A stretch of 64,000 nucleotides of DNA from Orobanche coerulescens (GCA_033398695.1 CM065814.1:106518501-106582500); one strand, 5' to 3'. Counted from the stretch's first letter, positions 41,901-53,897 are shown. The notes: generated from the letters alone by a model not told the origin. Numbers and translations: made by a program.

Positions 41901-42893
41901 GAAAATGTGAGACTTCAGCATTAGATTCTTCTTGTGCACAAAGTACATTTCCTTGTGTACTCTGTATTCTCCTACGAGTAGAAACACCTGCATTAATGTT
42001 TCCAATGATCAGCTCTTGCGGGTGATCTCTCAACCATCTTCGGTCAGGTTCTAGTTCAGGGTCCCGTACTGTATCGAAAGTTTCTGTGGGTACAGCTTCA
42101 GCTTGAATAGCGTCAGCTTCATCCACATCGATTCTTACAGCTGCGGGGTTGATTTCTAAATCAACTACAGGTTCTATGGGTGTAGGTGGATCCAATATAG
42201 ATAGATGATGAATGTCCTGAGTGATATCATCTACTCCTGTAGGGTCATGGTGTGGTTCGTCAAACACTACATGAACTGATTCCTCGATCGTCAGCCTCCT
42301 TTTATTAAAGATTCTGAAAGCTTTGCTGACGGAGGAGTATCCTACGAATATTCCTTCATCTGATTTTTCATCAAATGTTCTAAGTTGGTCCTTCCCATTG
42401 TTCAATACGTAACACCTGCATCCAAAAATGTGAAAATACGAAACTAATGGAGTTTTGTTATTCCATACCTCGTAAGCTGTTTTGTTGTGGTGCTTGTTGA
42501 CGATACAATGTTTTGAGTGTAGCACGCTGTATTGGTTGCTTCACCCCAGAAACGCTGCGGCAATTTGCTTTCGGCAATCATTGTCCTTGTTGCTTCTTTC
42601 AACGTCCTATTCTTTCGCTCGGCAACACCATTTTGTTGAGGTGTTCGGGCAGCTGAGTATTCGTCCTGTATTCCATTCTCCGAACAGTATTGCTCTATAA
42701 AGCGGTTAGTAAATTCAAGATCTGTCGAACGAATGCACACGATACTCGATGCTTTTTCATTCTCGCAACTTTCTCAGAGCTCGGGCAGCCTTGATGTTGT
42801 TTCCTTCTTCTTGCTAAGAAAGATCGTCCAAGCATACGGAATAATCATCAACAACAACCATGCAATATTTCTTACCTCCCAAACTTACCGGGT
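41901..42893 (-). pseudogene. pol: Sirevirus integrase core and C-terminal region
   Basis: The sequence runs from the start of the core through RSTDLEFTNRFIEQYC, then TPQQNGVAERKNRTLKEATR with the catalytic Glu, and [17 protein letters not shown]. After a frameshift it continues with [40 protein letters not shown] and [19 protein letters not shown]. The first catalytic Asp region is in another frame near 42894 (LHMDLYGL). The usual SDHGxEF around the second Asp is altered to STDLEF. Confidence 0.85.
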
Positions 42894-43532
42894 CTACAGA
42901 CCGTAGAGATCCATGTGTAGCATTTCCAACACTCTTTGGGTTGAAAGGTAGGATTTGCTTTTCGTGGTTGACTTGATTTGCTTGCCTTTCTGGCATGGAC
43001 CGCAGACGCTGTCCTTCTTGAATGACACATCTGGCAAACCTCTAACCATACCCTGTCTTGAAAGCTTGTTGATCGTCTTGAAGTTGACGTGAGACATCCT
43101 CTTGTGCCATAGCCAGCTAAGATCTGCAGTGCCTTTGGCAACAAAACATGGAATTGAGGAGCTCATAGGCTTCCAGTCAGCAATGTACATATTACCTGAT
43201 CTGCTTCCTGTAAGCACAACTTCCTTGGTTTGGATGTTCTTGACTCTACAGTGATCTATATAGAACTTCACCGAGAACTGTTTATCACAGAACTGGCTAA
43301 TACTAAGTAGATTATACTGTAAGCCTTCAACATATGCAACACCGGTGACCTTGAATTTTCCGACAAGTAGGTTTCCTTTCCCTCTTGTTCTTCCTTTAGA
43401 TTTATCACCGAAGCGAACTTTTGGACCGCGACCTTCTACAAAATCAGATAGCTTGCTCCTGTCTCCGGTCATGTGACGAGAGCATCCACTATCGAAATAC
43501 CAGGTATCCTCCTCTAAGATGTCCTGTAACAA
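42894..43532 (-). pseudogene. pol: Sirevirus protease and integrase zinc domain
   Basis: 212 open codons. Protease active site EDTWYFDSGCSRHMTGD in the DSG form common in Copia, then KGRTRGKGNLLVGKFKVTGV, YVEGLQYNLLSISQFCD. The pre-integrase zinc region follows: DLSWLWHKRMSHVNFKTIN and VCGPCQKGKQIKS, giving His-His-Cys-Cys. It ends with LHMDLYGL, the first Asp motif of integrase. Confidence 0.9.
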
Positions 43533-43537
43533 AGAAA

Positions 43538-45794
43538 TTAGGTAGATTTAGGTCCCCTTTGATTTTTGGGTCCATATACGTTAGTTCCTTTAGGTACCCA
43601 GATTTTCCTGACAGCAATTGGTTTACTGTAGGATGTACTCGGTACAGTATTGCGGTATCTACGGGGGGTATATCCATAGTTGTTATAATTATGATAATTA
43701 TTATGCATGTAAAAATCAGGGTTATTATGATTATTCCAGTACGAGTGCCGTCTAGGAGGTGGAGCCATTTTTCTAGGCCTAACAGCTTGTCTTCTGGGTC
43801 TCCAGTTGGATTCCCAATGCTGTTGTTGATATTGAACTGGCATCTGCTGTCTTGAGGGATAACGGGGCTCCTGTATCCAATACCTAGGTGCACTGTACTG
43901 AGGGTACTGTTGTGCGGGCCTTTGGTGGTTGGATACCGTCTTCTTTCTGAATGACTTTCGGCTTTGATGATATGCTTGTGGAGCATGCTTTAGATTACGC
44001 CTTCTGAGTGGTTGTTGGTTCCACTGTCTCGAATAGTAGAGTTGCGGGGGCGGAATTGCAGCTTTCGGTTTTCTCGACAAAGAGGTTCCTTTATGGGATC
44101 GGGAGTATCTTCCGATTCCGAATGTGTTCCACACTTTTGACGAACACAAGACTAGTTTTACCTTTATTCGAACATGAGCTGTATCCTAAGCCACTTTTAT
44201 CATGAGCATGTTGCCCAGTGCTCAGAATTTCTTCCATTCTTTTGGACGATTTTTCAAAAGACTTTAGAATGGTCTCAAGTTCAGTTTCTCGCTTCTCGAG
44301 AGTTGTAATTTTGGTTTGTAGTAGAACCAAATCATTTGTCTTGCTCTCATTATGGGTTTTAACCGTACTTAGTTCATGAGCAAGTTGATGATTGCTCTCC
44401 ATGAGTTTTTCAAAATCGACCTTGCTGGTTTCACAATCAAGAGACACATTTTCATAATTTATTTTCAGCAAGTCATTTTCATCTTTCAGCTCTAGATTTG
44501 TTAATCAAGTCGTATATTCTCGATTTTAGAGTCTCATGGGCCTTTTGAATGTTTTTGAATTCATTCATCATATTTTCGAAAGTATGAGATGCATTAGGTG
44601 GAATAACTGAGGTTGAACTTACCTCATCGTCGCTGTCTTCACCTTCTGGAACATCTTTGGCCATAAAGCACATGTATGCTTTATCATCGAACTCATCGTC
44701 AGATGAATCACTTTCAGTGACCACCTGAAGACATTCTGATTTGGATGGTTTGGGGAGGCTTCGATTCTCCGATCGTGGCCTTGAGCTTGTCTTTCCAATC
44801 TCGTATTCTTTCATCTCGCTCTTGTTGCTCGGCCTCGAGCAATCTTTGGACTTTGGGATGAGGACATTTGTTTGCATAATGGCCTCGGTTTCCTGCAGAT
44901 TATAGCACGAGTTAGCATCGCGATGATGTTTCGATACTTACCTTGTTGACGTGTTTGGGCTCGTAGGAGTCTTTCCGCATCGTTTAATGAACTTTTGAAC
45001 TTATGCATTAGAAGCGCCATTTCGTCTTGTGACAGATGTCGTCTGCCGCCGCCGTTCTTGTGACCGGCTTCGACGAGCTAGGCATGCTTTGTGTCGATTG
45101 CTCGATACAATCGTAGAGTCATGACCTTTGAAGGAGATTCTTCACTTTCTCTCTCACAATGTCATACTCAAAAGCTTTAAGGTCGGAGAAGAGATCAAAA
45201 GTGGATATTTCATTAAGATTACATGATACACGCATAGTGTGGTCTTAATGTCCCATCGGGCCGAGAGATCTGAAAATTTTTAAGTTCTTCTCCTTTTGGG
45301 TGTAAATTTTGCCCAACGCTTCAAGTTCACCAACAATACCAGTAAATCTGAGGTCAAGTTCCTCAAGTGTTTCCGTTGGTTTCATTTCAAAAGATTCAAA
45401 TTGCTGAGTAAGTTTTGAAATCTTGTTTTCTTTTGAGCTCGGCCTCACAAATTAACTTGAGTTTATCCTGATTTCTTTGGTCGTTTTGCGCTCTTTACCT
45501 TTGAGAACGTGCCTTTGTCAAGAGTGACAAATAACGCGTTCTTAGCCACGTTGTCTAGATTGGCTCGCTTCCTTTCATCGGTTGTCCATTGCTCGCGTTC
45601 CTTCTCGAGCATTTCAAAGATGGGCTTGGCCCTCAATCCTTGCCGGATTGACCTTCATGATCTTGATCGGACCATCCTGTATAACAAAGATCATCTCTTC
45701 GTGCATTGCCGCAAGATGAGCTTCCATTCTAATTCTCCATCGTCAAATTCATTAATAGAGAACATAGGGACTTTTTAATCATAGAAGTATCCAT
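43538..45794 (-). pseudogene. gag: Sirevirus gag (large, coiled coil)
   Basis: The likely start is ATG at 45794 (MDTSMIKK), 100 bp after the primer site. The first 600 bp are badly frameshifted. Recognisable blocks are KISKLTQQFESFEMKPTETL and DLRFTGIVGELEALGKIYTQ (45245-45448), then LLMHKFKSSLNDAERLLRAQ, a zinc-knuckle remnant near 44890 (CRKPRPLCKQM), and the acidic ESDSSDDEFDDKAYMCFMAK. A coiled-coil stretch at 44471-44200 (LQTKITTLEKRETELETILK) and a Gln/Pro/Arg-rich tail at 43540-44000 complete it. Length and layout fit Sirevirus gag. Confidence 0.85.
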
Positions 45795-45887
45795 ACCGAT
45801 AATATAGGAATGAAAGAGACTGTTTGAAAATAAGTGATTTGAATCGATTCGGTGAAAAGAAATACGACCGATTCTTTTTAGAATCAA

Positions 45888-45901
45888 CCGCTCGAATACC
45901 A
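45888..45901 (-). other. Sirevirus primer-binding site
   Basis: Minus-strand TGGTATTCGAGCGG, two bases inside the 5' LTR end, is a diverged methionine-tRNA type site. Confidence 0.65.
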
Positions 45902-45903
45902 CT

Positions 45904-47051
45904 TGTTGGCCACTTAAGTATCTTGGATACGATTTGGGAAATCGTTTAAACAACAAACCGTATGGAATCTAAATACGAGTGCGTAGCGGAAGTCTTGGAT
46001 ACGATTAGTTGCCGTGATACAAAGAATGAGTATTAGGTGTATACTTAATATATCACAAGAATTTCAAACAAGAAAAGTGAAGGTAAATGACACAGTAATT
46101 TAAGTGGTTCGAGGTAAACCCCTCTACGTCCACTGGTCCTCCACACAGGAGTAAAAAGTTTATTATATAATTACTGTGTACACAACTACGTAATTATAAA
46201 CAAACCTATCCTTGTATCGTTCACACAGATTGATACAAAGAATGTCGCTTTCAACCGTTCACACAGATTGGTTAAAGCTTCCTTCTTGACTAGCTTCTTC
46301 ACACACAGTTCCAAATCTTCGTCCTTATTCGTCCCACACAGGTCAGAATAACTTGTTGAGTTCACACAGAGCTCGGTTTTTACACAGAGGTAAAAGATAG
46401 GTAACCAGGTAAGAACAGCAGCTTTGAAGTTCTTAAGCTGATGATAGCTGTTCTTGATGTTGAGCACCGTATATCTCTTTCGATCTAATTTGCAGTATGC
46501 TTTGGAGATATGTTTGCTCAGATGATAACTTTGATAGCTTTTTGAGAGTTGTGGTACTTGGGGTAACTGGTCTTCAATGTCTTCAAGGATATATATAGCC
46601 TCTGAAGAAAGTATCCGTTGAGATGTCCGTTTGAATAAGATTTCCTTCAACGGGAATATGACATGATCCGGATTTCGCGGGATTCTGAAGATCTGAAGAC
46701 TGACAGTATTTAAATACTTTATCCTTGAGTATTTAAATACTTCTTTGTTCAACGGAACTTGACTTGTGTTCTTCTTTGTCCTTTTGTGAACTGTATGGAA
46801 GGTGACTGTATTTAGGGCATCGAGACAGTTTTCCATACTTGATCTATTACAAGTCTTCTTGTTTGTCTTGTGAGCTTCACTTATGCTGATTCGAGGCTGG
46901 TCTTAGATACATGATAAATCCTTAAGCCTCGATACAGTTTCCTTTACTGTATTTGGCATATATGTCAAAACCTTCTCAATAACAAATAACAATCGATACA
47001 GGGATCGGGTATCCCGGCTGAATCGATACAGGGTGTTTGTTTTTCCTAACA
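45904..47051 (-). repeat. Sirevirus 5' LTR
   Basis: 1148 bp. From about 46085 rightward it is nearly identical to the 3' LTR; the segment 45904-46080 differs at far more positions. The CACACAG words are at 46221-46390. Confidence 0.93.
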
Positions 47052-47056
47052 CATTG

Positions 47057-48010
47057 CATCCAAGAAACCTAAGCTCAAAGATTCTAATCCGACTTACTTA
47101 TGGAATTGTCGACTTGGTCACATAAACGAGAAACGCATTTCTAAACTCCATAATGATAGACTTTTAGACTCTTTTAACTATGAATCATATGGGACATGTG
47201 AATCTTGTTTATTAGGAAAGATGACGAAGAATCCTTTCACTAGTCATGGAGAAAGGGCTAGTGATCTATTAGGCCTAATACATACTGATGTATGCGGACC
47301 TCTTAGCACTCATGCCAGAGGCGGATACCAATATTACATTACATTTACCGATGAGTTTAGCCGATATGGATATGTTTATCTTATGAAGTATAAACATGAA
47401 TCTTTTGAAATGTTCAAAATATTCCAGAATGAAGAACAGAATCAACTTGGCAAGACAATTAAAGCCCTTCGATTGGATCGAGTTGGCGAATACTTGAGCC
47501 AAGAATCCGATGATCATCTTAGGAGTTGTGGAATTGTTTCACAACTTACTCCCCTCGGAACACCTCAGCATAACGGAGTGTCCGAGAGGAGGAATCGAAC
47601 TTTATTAGATATGGTTCGATCCATGATGAGTCGAACAGAGCTTCCATTATCATTTTAAGGCCACGCCTTAAAAACAGCAGCATTCACCCTTAACCGTGTT
47701 CCATCTAAGGCAGTTGAAAAGACACCATTTAAGAAATGGACTGGTAAGAGACCAAACTTGTCTTTTCTAAAGATCTGGGGTTGCGAAGCATTCGTAATGC
47801 GCTAAGTGTCTGACAAACTGGCAGCCAGATCTGAAAGATATTTATTTGTGGGATATCCTAAGGAAACTAAATGACATTACTATTATAAGCCCGCAGAGAA
47901 CAAAGTGTTTGTTGCTCGAAATGTTGTATTCTTAGAAAGAGAAATTATTTCCAAAAGAGACAGTGGGAGAAGATTAATTCTTGAGGAAACTCGATAACCA
48001 CAAGAAGACA
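47057..48010 (+). pseudogene. pol: Copia-2 integrase
   Basis: Coding resumes after the Sirevirus with PKLKDSNPTYLWNCRLGHIN (first zinc His replaced by Asn) and CESCLLGKMTKNPF. Core motifs: LGLIHTDVCGPLSTHARGG, LRLDRVGEYLSQ, and TPQHNGVSERRNRTLLDMVR with Asp, Asp and Glu present. Then KTAAFTLNRVPSKAVEKTPF and YLFVGYPKETK. Stops occur near 47656, 47803, 47870 and 47996. The spliced element would join the protease at 34812 to this segment. Confidence 0.9.
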
Positions 48011-49717
48011 TCGCTTCACTGGTGGAAACCAAACAAGCTCAACAATCAGTTGAAGAGCCGTTCAAAGTACACAAGTCCCTCGCAAATCTGATAGGATGCG
48101 ACATGAGCCTGAGAGATATGGTTATCTCGTAACAGAGGATGATGAAACATCGCTCATAAATGATGATCCAAGTAACTATACAAAAGCTACTTCAGGACCA
48201 AAGTCCGAGGAATGGCTAGAAGCCATGAAGTCAGAGATGCAGTCCATGTATGACAATTAAGTCTGGAACTTGATAGATCCACCTGAGGGTGTTAAAACCA
48301 TTGGGTCCAAATGGATCTATAAAAAGAAGAAAGACATGGATGATAATCTACAAGCCTATAAAGCTAGACTAGTGGCAAAAGGTTATAGAAAGATTCATAG
48401 TGTTGACTATGATGAGACTTTTTCGCCAGTAGTCATGCTTAAATCAATTAGGATTTTATTTGTCATTGCCGCATACTATAATTATGAAATATGGCAAATG
48501 GATGTCAAAACAGCGTTCCTTAATGGAAACTTACTCGAGGATGTGTACATGACACAACCTGAAGGTTTTGTTCATCCAGAAAATTCTAAAAAGGTTTGCA
48601 AGCTTCAAAGATCTATGTATGGGTTGAAGCAGGCTTCTCGGAGCTGGAATCTTCGTTTTGATGAAACTGTCAAAGAGTTTGGGTTCATTCAAAATGAAGA
48701 TAAACCATGTGTATACAAGAAGGTTAGTGGGATCATAGTTGTTTTCTTAGTCTTATATGTAGATGACATATTACTCGTTGGAAATGACATTCCGACCTTG
48801 CAGACAGTCAAGACTTGGTTGGGAAGTTGTTTCTCAATGAAAGACTTAGGAGAAGCTGCTTACATTCTTGGGATAAAAATCTATAGAGATTGATCAAAGA
48901 GATTGATTGGTCTGAGTCAATGTACCTACATTAATAAAATATTGAAGAGGTTCAATATGCAAGACTCCAAGAGATGACTCTTGCCAAAGTCACATGGCAT
49001 TCATCTAAGTGAGACTCAGAGTCCTTCGACTCCTGATGAGTGAGCTCGCATGAGCAAGATACCATATGATTTGGCCATTAGATCGATCAGGTATGCCATG
49101 ATTTGTACTCGACCAGATGTATCGTTTTTCCTTAGCATGACAAGTCGATACCAATCAAATCCAGGTGAAAGTCACTGGACAGCAGTGAAAACCATCCTAA
49201 AGTACTTAAGAAGAACTAAGGATGATTTCCTAGTTTATGGAGGGGTGGGAAACGAGTTGGCTGTAAATGGTTATGCCGATGCAAGTTTCGAAACCAACAA
49301 AGACGATTTTAAATCGCAAACTGGTTATGTGTTTGTATTGAATGGAGGTGCTATGAGTTGGAAGAGTTCCAAGCAAAGCACGATTGCTGATTCCGTTACA
49401 GAAGCTGAGTACCTGGAAGCATCGGATGCAGCTAAGGAAGCCGTATGGATAAAGAAGTTCGTTACCGAACTAGGAGTGGTGCCGACCATACAGGATCCCA
49501 TAAGCCTTTATTGTGACAATAATGGTGTTATTGCACAAGCTAAAGAGCCTAGGTCCCATCATAATTCCAAATATATACTCAGAAAATATCACCTAGTCAG
49601 AGAGATCATCAGACGAGAAGATATTACAATATGCAAAGTAGAAATGGAAGAGAATGTTGCTGATCCACTTACCAAGCCTCTCTCACAAGGAAAGCATGTT
49701 GAGCATGCTAGAGCGAT
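48011..49717 (+). pseudogene. pol: Copia-2 RT and RNase H
   Basis: RT: GVKTIGSKWIYKKKKDMDD, ARLVAKGYRKIHSVDYDETF, IWQMDVKTAFLNGNL, SMYGLKQASRSWNLRFDE and LVLYVDDILLVGNDIP; the catalytic residues are intact. After stops near 48891 and 49040 come MICTRPDVSFFLSMTSRYQ and RNase H with VNGYADASFETNKDD, DSVTEAEYLEASDAAKEA, SLYCDNNGVIAQAKEPRSH and NVADPLTKPLSQGKHVEHAR. The 3' LTR begins directly after HARA; the usual purine tract before TGTTGGGAATAG is missing (AGAGCGAT instead of a G-rich run), implying a small deletion or mutation. Confidence 0.92.
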
Positions 49718-50177
49718 TGTTGGGAATAGTGCCCTAAAACATTTGATGTGCCTAGATTTGTAATTGTAACATTTAAATAAAGTTATTGGATATCGTTTAT
49801 TTCTCGTTGATTATTATAATGTGTGCATGTTTTAATATTATAATAATCGAATAATAGTTATTCACGAATAATAAGATTTTTCAAATGTCCCTGGTACAAT
49901 CACATTGAGTAGGGACTCAAGTGATTAATATACTAGTATAAGTTTGGTTGATAATCATCGGATGATTATGCGTATGGTACAGATCAATCTTATGGGTATT
50001 AGCTGGAGAACTAGCACTGGACAGACCCGCATTGAGATCACTGCATGGAAATGTCATAAGTGAATCTTAATATAACAGTATGTCAATAAATCCCTGAACC
50101 TGAGATTATCATAGAGTCCAACATGATAGCTTCTATGCCTTGACGTAATCCAACATCATCTGAAACATGGTGATCAT
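49718..50177 (+). repeat. Copia-2 3' LTR, left part
   Basis: Starts TGTTGGGAATAGTGCC, collinear with 30373 onward, and is cut at ATCAT (50173-50177) by the solo LTR. Confidence 0.92.
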
Positions 50178-50638
50178 TGTAATACCCGAGATTTCTGATA
50201 TGTATTTAGAACTTGTAATATTGTAATTGTTGCACTTTGATCTGAGTATTATTCTCCGTATTTCATAGTCCGGTATTGTTAAGTGTATGATTTCACGAGT
50301 GTGACTTAAATTTGTGATTCTGCGCATGTAGCGCATGCTACCGATTAAGTATAGCGTACGCTAAGTTGGATCCATAGCGCACGCTGTGGAGGAACCTTAG
50401 CGCATGTTATGCGGGGTCAATATGATTGAGACGTGTGGTAGGTGAGATCAGGCCGGGGATCCTTGTCGGATTGTGTCGGGATGAACCTGGACGGCTTTCG
50501 GGAAAAAGCCAAGTCAACGTGTTAGCGCACGCTACTCACATGAGGGTAGCGCACGCCAAAAGCTGAGTACAGTGAAATCAATAACGTTTCAAATAGCACG
50601 CTATGAATATGTACTAGCGCGCGCTAATAATCATTTTC

Positions 50639-50647
50639 TATAAATAG
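50639..50647 (+). promoter_or_regulatory. TATA box of solo LTR
   Basis: TATAAATAG followed by GACAGCATCC, directly after the last upstream palindrome GCGCGCTAATAATC. Confidence 0.6.
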
Positions 50648-50849
50648 GACAGCATCCTTTTTCACATTTTCAGATTTTTTCCACTCCCCCATTCGAATTC
50701 TTGAACTTAGAAAGACACTCTCTTCATCCTAAACACTTCTTGCCGGCATCCTAGCTCGTGTTGAAGATTGTAGATCATTAGAGGATTGGTGTTCAAACCC
50801 TCGGCGTTGGATTGCTTCGAATTTCCTCCTTGTTCTTCACTACTTTGAG

Positions 50850-52259
50850 GTAGGTGATTCTTCACCAATATTAGTAGTATTATGAAGGACGTTTGATCAT
50901 GTTTATCTAGTCAGTTAATTCATTAATAATCGAACATCACGTGTTAGAAGGATATTTTTGATGTCTCGGCACTTATTCTTCGTATAATCCTTTGAACCTT
51001 TTTAGTATATGGACTCCTAAGCATATTCATACCGATTATGACCAGTAGGTGGAGATTATCAAGTTGTTATGTTGTACACTTTGGAATCATACGTTTTGTA
51101 ACGTAGGACGAAGGGAACTTAGGGTACTTTCTCGAGATCAAGATGAATTATGGTGTAGTGATGATTATACGTAATCCTTGTATCTCATAGTCATTTAGTA
51201 CGTATAGAACTTTCACAAAACCTTATGAGCGTGATATGCACGGGGATGACATGTATTATCACCATAGAATTCATGAGTTCATCACCATTAGATCGAGTTT
51301 TCTGCCAGTAGTAATCTGCCATGCACGGTTAGCGCACGTTAACATACGTAAGTTAACGTGCGCTATCGGGGATAAGTTATCGCACGCTACGTTTGGTACG
51401 TAACGTACGTTATGTTATCAGCCGAGTCAGTCGGCTGATCAGAGAGAACTATCAGTCCATGGCTAGCGTACGCTAGACTTAGACGATAGCGTACGCTAAC
51501 AGGCAGGCTTAGCGCACGTTACGTATAGTACGTAGCGTACGCTAAGTGGTTCAGGCAGATTGCATATTTTGAGCTTTTTGGCCGTAGACCGAATTGTTAG
51601 GCAATCGTTCGACTTGAGATGATTTGTATATCATTTCTTTTGTTAAGGTTCGAGCTTGCTACGTTGATCGAAGGAGGCGGCCTTCGAGTGTGTTGAGATC
51701 ATTGAAGTGTTTCGTTCTTACCATCTTCGAGGCAAGTATCGTAATATGTTAATATTGGTATTTTGAGCATGCGTGTGATTATTCATGTTGTCGAACATGA
51801 GATTTATTTCGTTGAATTGTCATGATATTCATTATCTAGTGTTTGTATGTTCATGTTGATGGACATGGCGATTTGGCATATATGTATGCATGAGTTATGT
51901 TTGTGTTTGTTGTGCGATCTATGCTGAGGGCGCTGGATCGGATGTCCACCTCGTGTTGGTCCGACCGGATCATCTTGGGATCTAGGCTGAGGGCGCTGGA
52001 TCATTGGACGGGTTATTTCCACCTCGTGTTGGTCCAACGGGATCATCTTGGGATCTATGCTGAGGGCGCTGGATCATTGGAATACCCTTGTTGTGTTAAT
52101 GGAATCTTTTGGATTCACATTGTCGGATTCCGGTAGCGGAAGTCCGTGTGGTGTATCTTGTTATGTATTGTTGATGCATATTTGATTCGTTTAAATGATA
52201 CTTGTACTAGCATCATTTTGCTAACCCCTTCGGGGGTGGACATTTGTTTTGATGTTCAG
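50850..52259 (+). other. Candidate leader intron in solo LTR
   Basis: Donor TTTGAG|GTAGGTG, branch site CTAAC (52221-52225), acceptor TTTTGATGTTCAG|GTAG ending 52259, with the UUCG hairpin 52224-52237 between them. The layout equals that in Gypsy-2 LTRs although the donor exon differs. Confidence 0.4.
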
Positions 52260-52564
52260 GTAGCCGAGGAGCAGGGAAACATGACAAGATGACGTGACGA
52301 CGAAGGGGTTCAGTGATGTTTTTTGTTGTTGGTGATTTGTTTTCTTGGTTTGATTTCAGTACTCGAGTACGCGTGTCTTATTAATATCATTTCGATATGG
52401 TTGTATTAATTACTCGTTGAACCAGTTGGATGGCTTTGTAAACTTGAATTTCCGCAGTATTGATGTCTTATATTTACATTTCTTTTAAATTAGCCTTGTA
52501 AATCCTTACTTAAATGGTTTACGACGCTGTAATTATTCCGAATATCTGAGGGTGTTACAATCAT

Positions 52565-53597
52565 AAAGGTTAGCGATCGGGATTAGTGGGAGTCATGTAG
52601 AGGCCAATGAATAATCAAGATAGGGATTTGTGCATCTCTTTAGTGAGAGAGATATCTGCTGGGCCCCTCGATAAGTAGGACTGAAGGAAATGCATGGCCA
52701 TGCTCAAATAAAGAGTCATTTGATTCAATCAGTCTACTTAAGATCGAGAAAGCATTGGAACATAAATAAGCATGACAGACTCCATGACTTAGTTCAAATA
52801 TGATATCGTGTGACAAAGGGATTTGACATGTTAAAAGGTTTAATGGACTATTAACTTATATTATTTGGGTAATCATAATGTCTTGCTAGAGGCCGCTTAT
52901 GATTTAATATTTAATAAGGTATTAAATAATTGTCAACATAATATAAGCCTTTTGGGTCGCACGTACGACAATTATAGACAAGTACGAATAAATATCAACT
53001 GGGAATAATAAATATGATATTGGATATTATATTTCTGAGGAGTTTAAATAATAAGTAATATATAATATTGGATATTATATATATTGTATTATTTAATAAG
53101 ATGAGGGGTAACTAAGCAAATACTAGATTCTTGAATCTAGGGATTACTTAGTATAAATAAGGAGTCTATGACAAGGAGTTGTCATAATAAACCCTACACC
53201 TAAAATCGCCCCCCTCTCAAGAAGAATGAAAATCAGCCGAAACCTCCTAATGTAGGAAAACAAATTCGGTCATCTGGTCTTCTTCCCTTAGTTGATCTTG
53301 ATCAATAGTACAATCCTTCTAGTAAGGGATTTGTGTTGTACTATTTATCAATATTATTCGTAAGGATCTAGAAATTTGGCTTGTGGAATTGTTTGTGTGT
53401 GGATCACCCAAAGAGGAAGGAGATTTCATCTGCTTCTAGTCCGGATCTTGATTTGTTCGTCGGATTAAGGTAATTCGATTAACCCTTTAATCGAACAATT
53501 AAATTACTGCATGAGATCCTAAATTGGGTTTTCATATTAATTCTTTCGTTGCATTTTTACTGATGATTTATGTATTCGATGCATGGAAAACCCAACA
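52565..53597 (+). repeat. Copia-2 3' LTR, right part
   Basis: Resumes at AAAGGTTAGCGATCGGG and ends GGAAAACCCAACA. TATAAATA at 53152-53159. Confidence 0.92.
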
Positions 53598-53897
53598 GTT
53601 GGGCCCCTTGAGGGGGGTGGATTGTGATATTCCAGATCAACTAGCTGAGAGGGGGCGAAGTGCCTTATATGTGCATGCCCGCCTCCAAATAGCATGAGGC
53701 CTTTTGGGAGCTCACTGGCTTCGGGGAGATGGACAATACGAAGTTAAGCATGCTCGATCGAGAGTAGAATCAAGATGGGTGACCTCTTGGGAAGCTGCTC
53801 GCAGGCTCCCAGAAACAAAACGGAGAGGGCCAGCTCAGAGGAGAGTGCCTAGAGCGGACAATATCATGCTACGGCGGAGGAGTTTTGGGATATGACA
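53598..53897 (+). mobile_element. Cassandra TRIM: internal end, purine tract and 3' LTR
   Basis: GTTGGGCCCCTTG and the purine tract GAGGGGGGTGGA (about 53610-53621) precede a 275-bp LTR (53623-53897) running TGTGATATTCC to GGGATATGACA. Size, 5S-like content and primer site on the other side of Copia-2 (30320) identify a Cassandra-type element. Confidence 0.88.
53707..53812 (+). ncRNA. 5S rRNA-like sequence inside Cassandra LTR
   Basis: GAAGTTAAGCATGCTCGATC (near 53740) and AGATGGGTGACCTCTTGGGA (near 53773) match the internal promoter A box and C box of plant 5S rRNA, with spacing preserved. The 5' third has diverged (GGGAGCTCACTGGCTTCGGG). In Cassandra elements this region folds like 5S RNA and carries a Pol III promoter; it is not a ribosomal gene. 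Confidence 0.85.

Larger units (their letters stand above)
34813..47051 (-). mobile_element. Sirevirus-type Copia element (12.2 kb)
   Basis: Two LTRs of 1146 and 1148 bp with TGTTGG...TAACA ends, flanked by CATTG on both sides (34808-34812, 47052-47056). Minus-strand order is gag, protease, integrase, RT-RNase H, a block of repeated purine tracts, then an env-like region. The large gag with coiled coil, the env-like ORF after pol and the multiplied purine tracts are Sirevirus hallmarks. All frames are broken, so it is a defective old copy. Confidence 0.93.
50178..52559 (+). mobile_element. Solo LTR of a Gypsy-2-related element (2382 bp)
   Basis: TGTAATACCC to GGGTGTTACA, flanked by a perfect 5-bp duplication ATCAT (50173-50177, 52560-52564). 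No internal region remains, so it arose by LTR-LTR recombination. It shares layout and many words with Gypsy-2 LTRs: palindrome blocks at about 50326-50630 and 51328-51552, a minisatellite at about 51905-52085, and the string TTTCTTTTGTTAAGGTTCGA. Confidence 0.93.

Noticed and set aside
53707..53812. A genuine 5S rRNA gene
   Set aside because: The 5' third is unlike 5S rRNA and the sequence sits inside a 275-bp LTR with purine tract and LTR ends.
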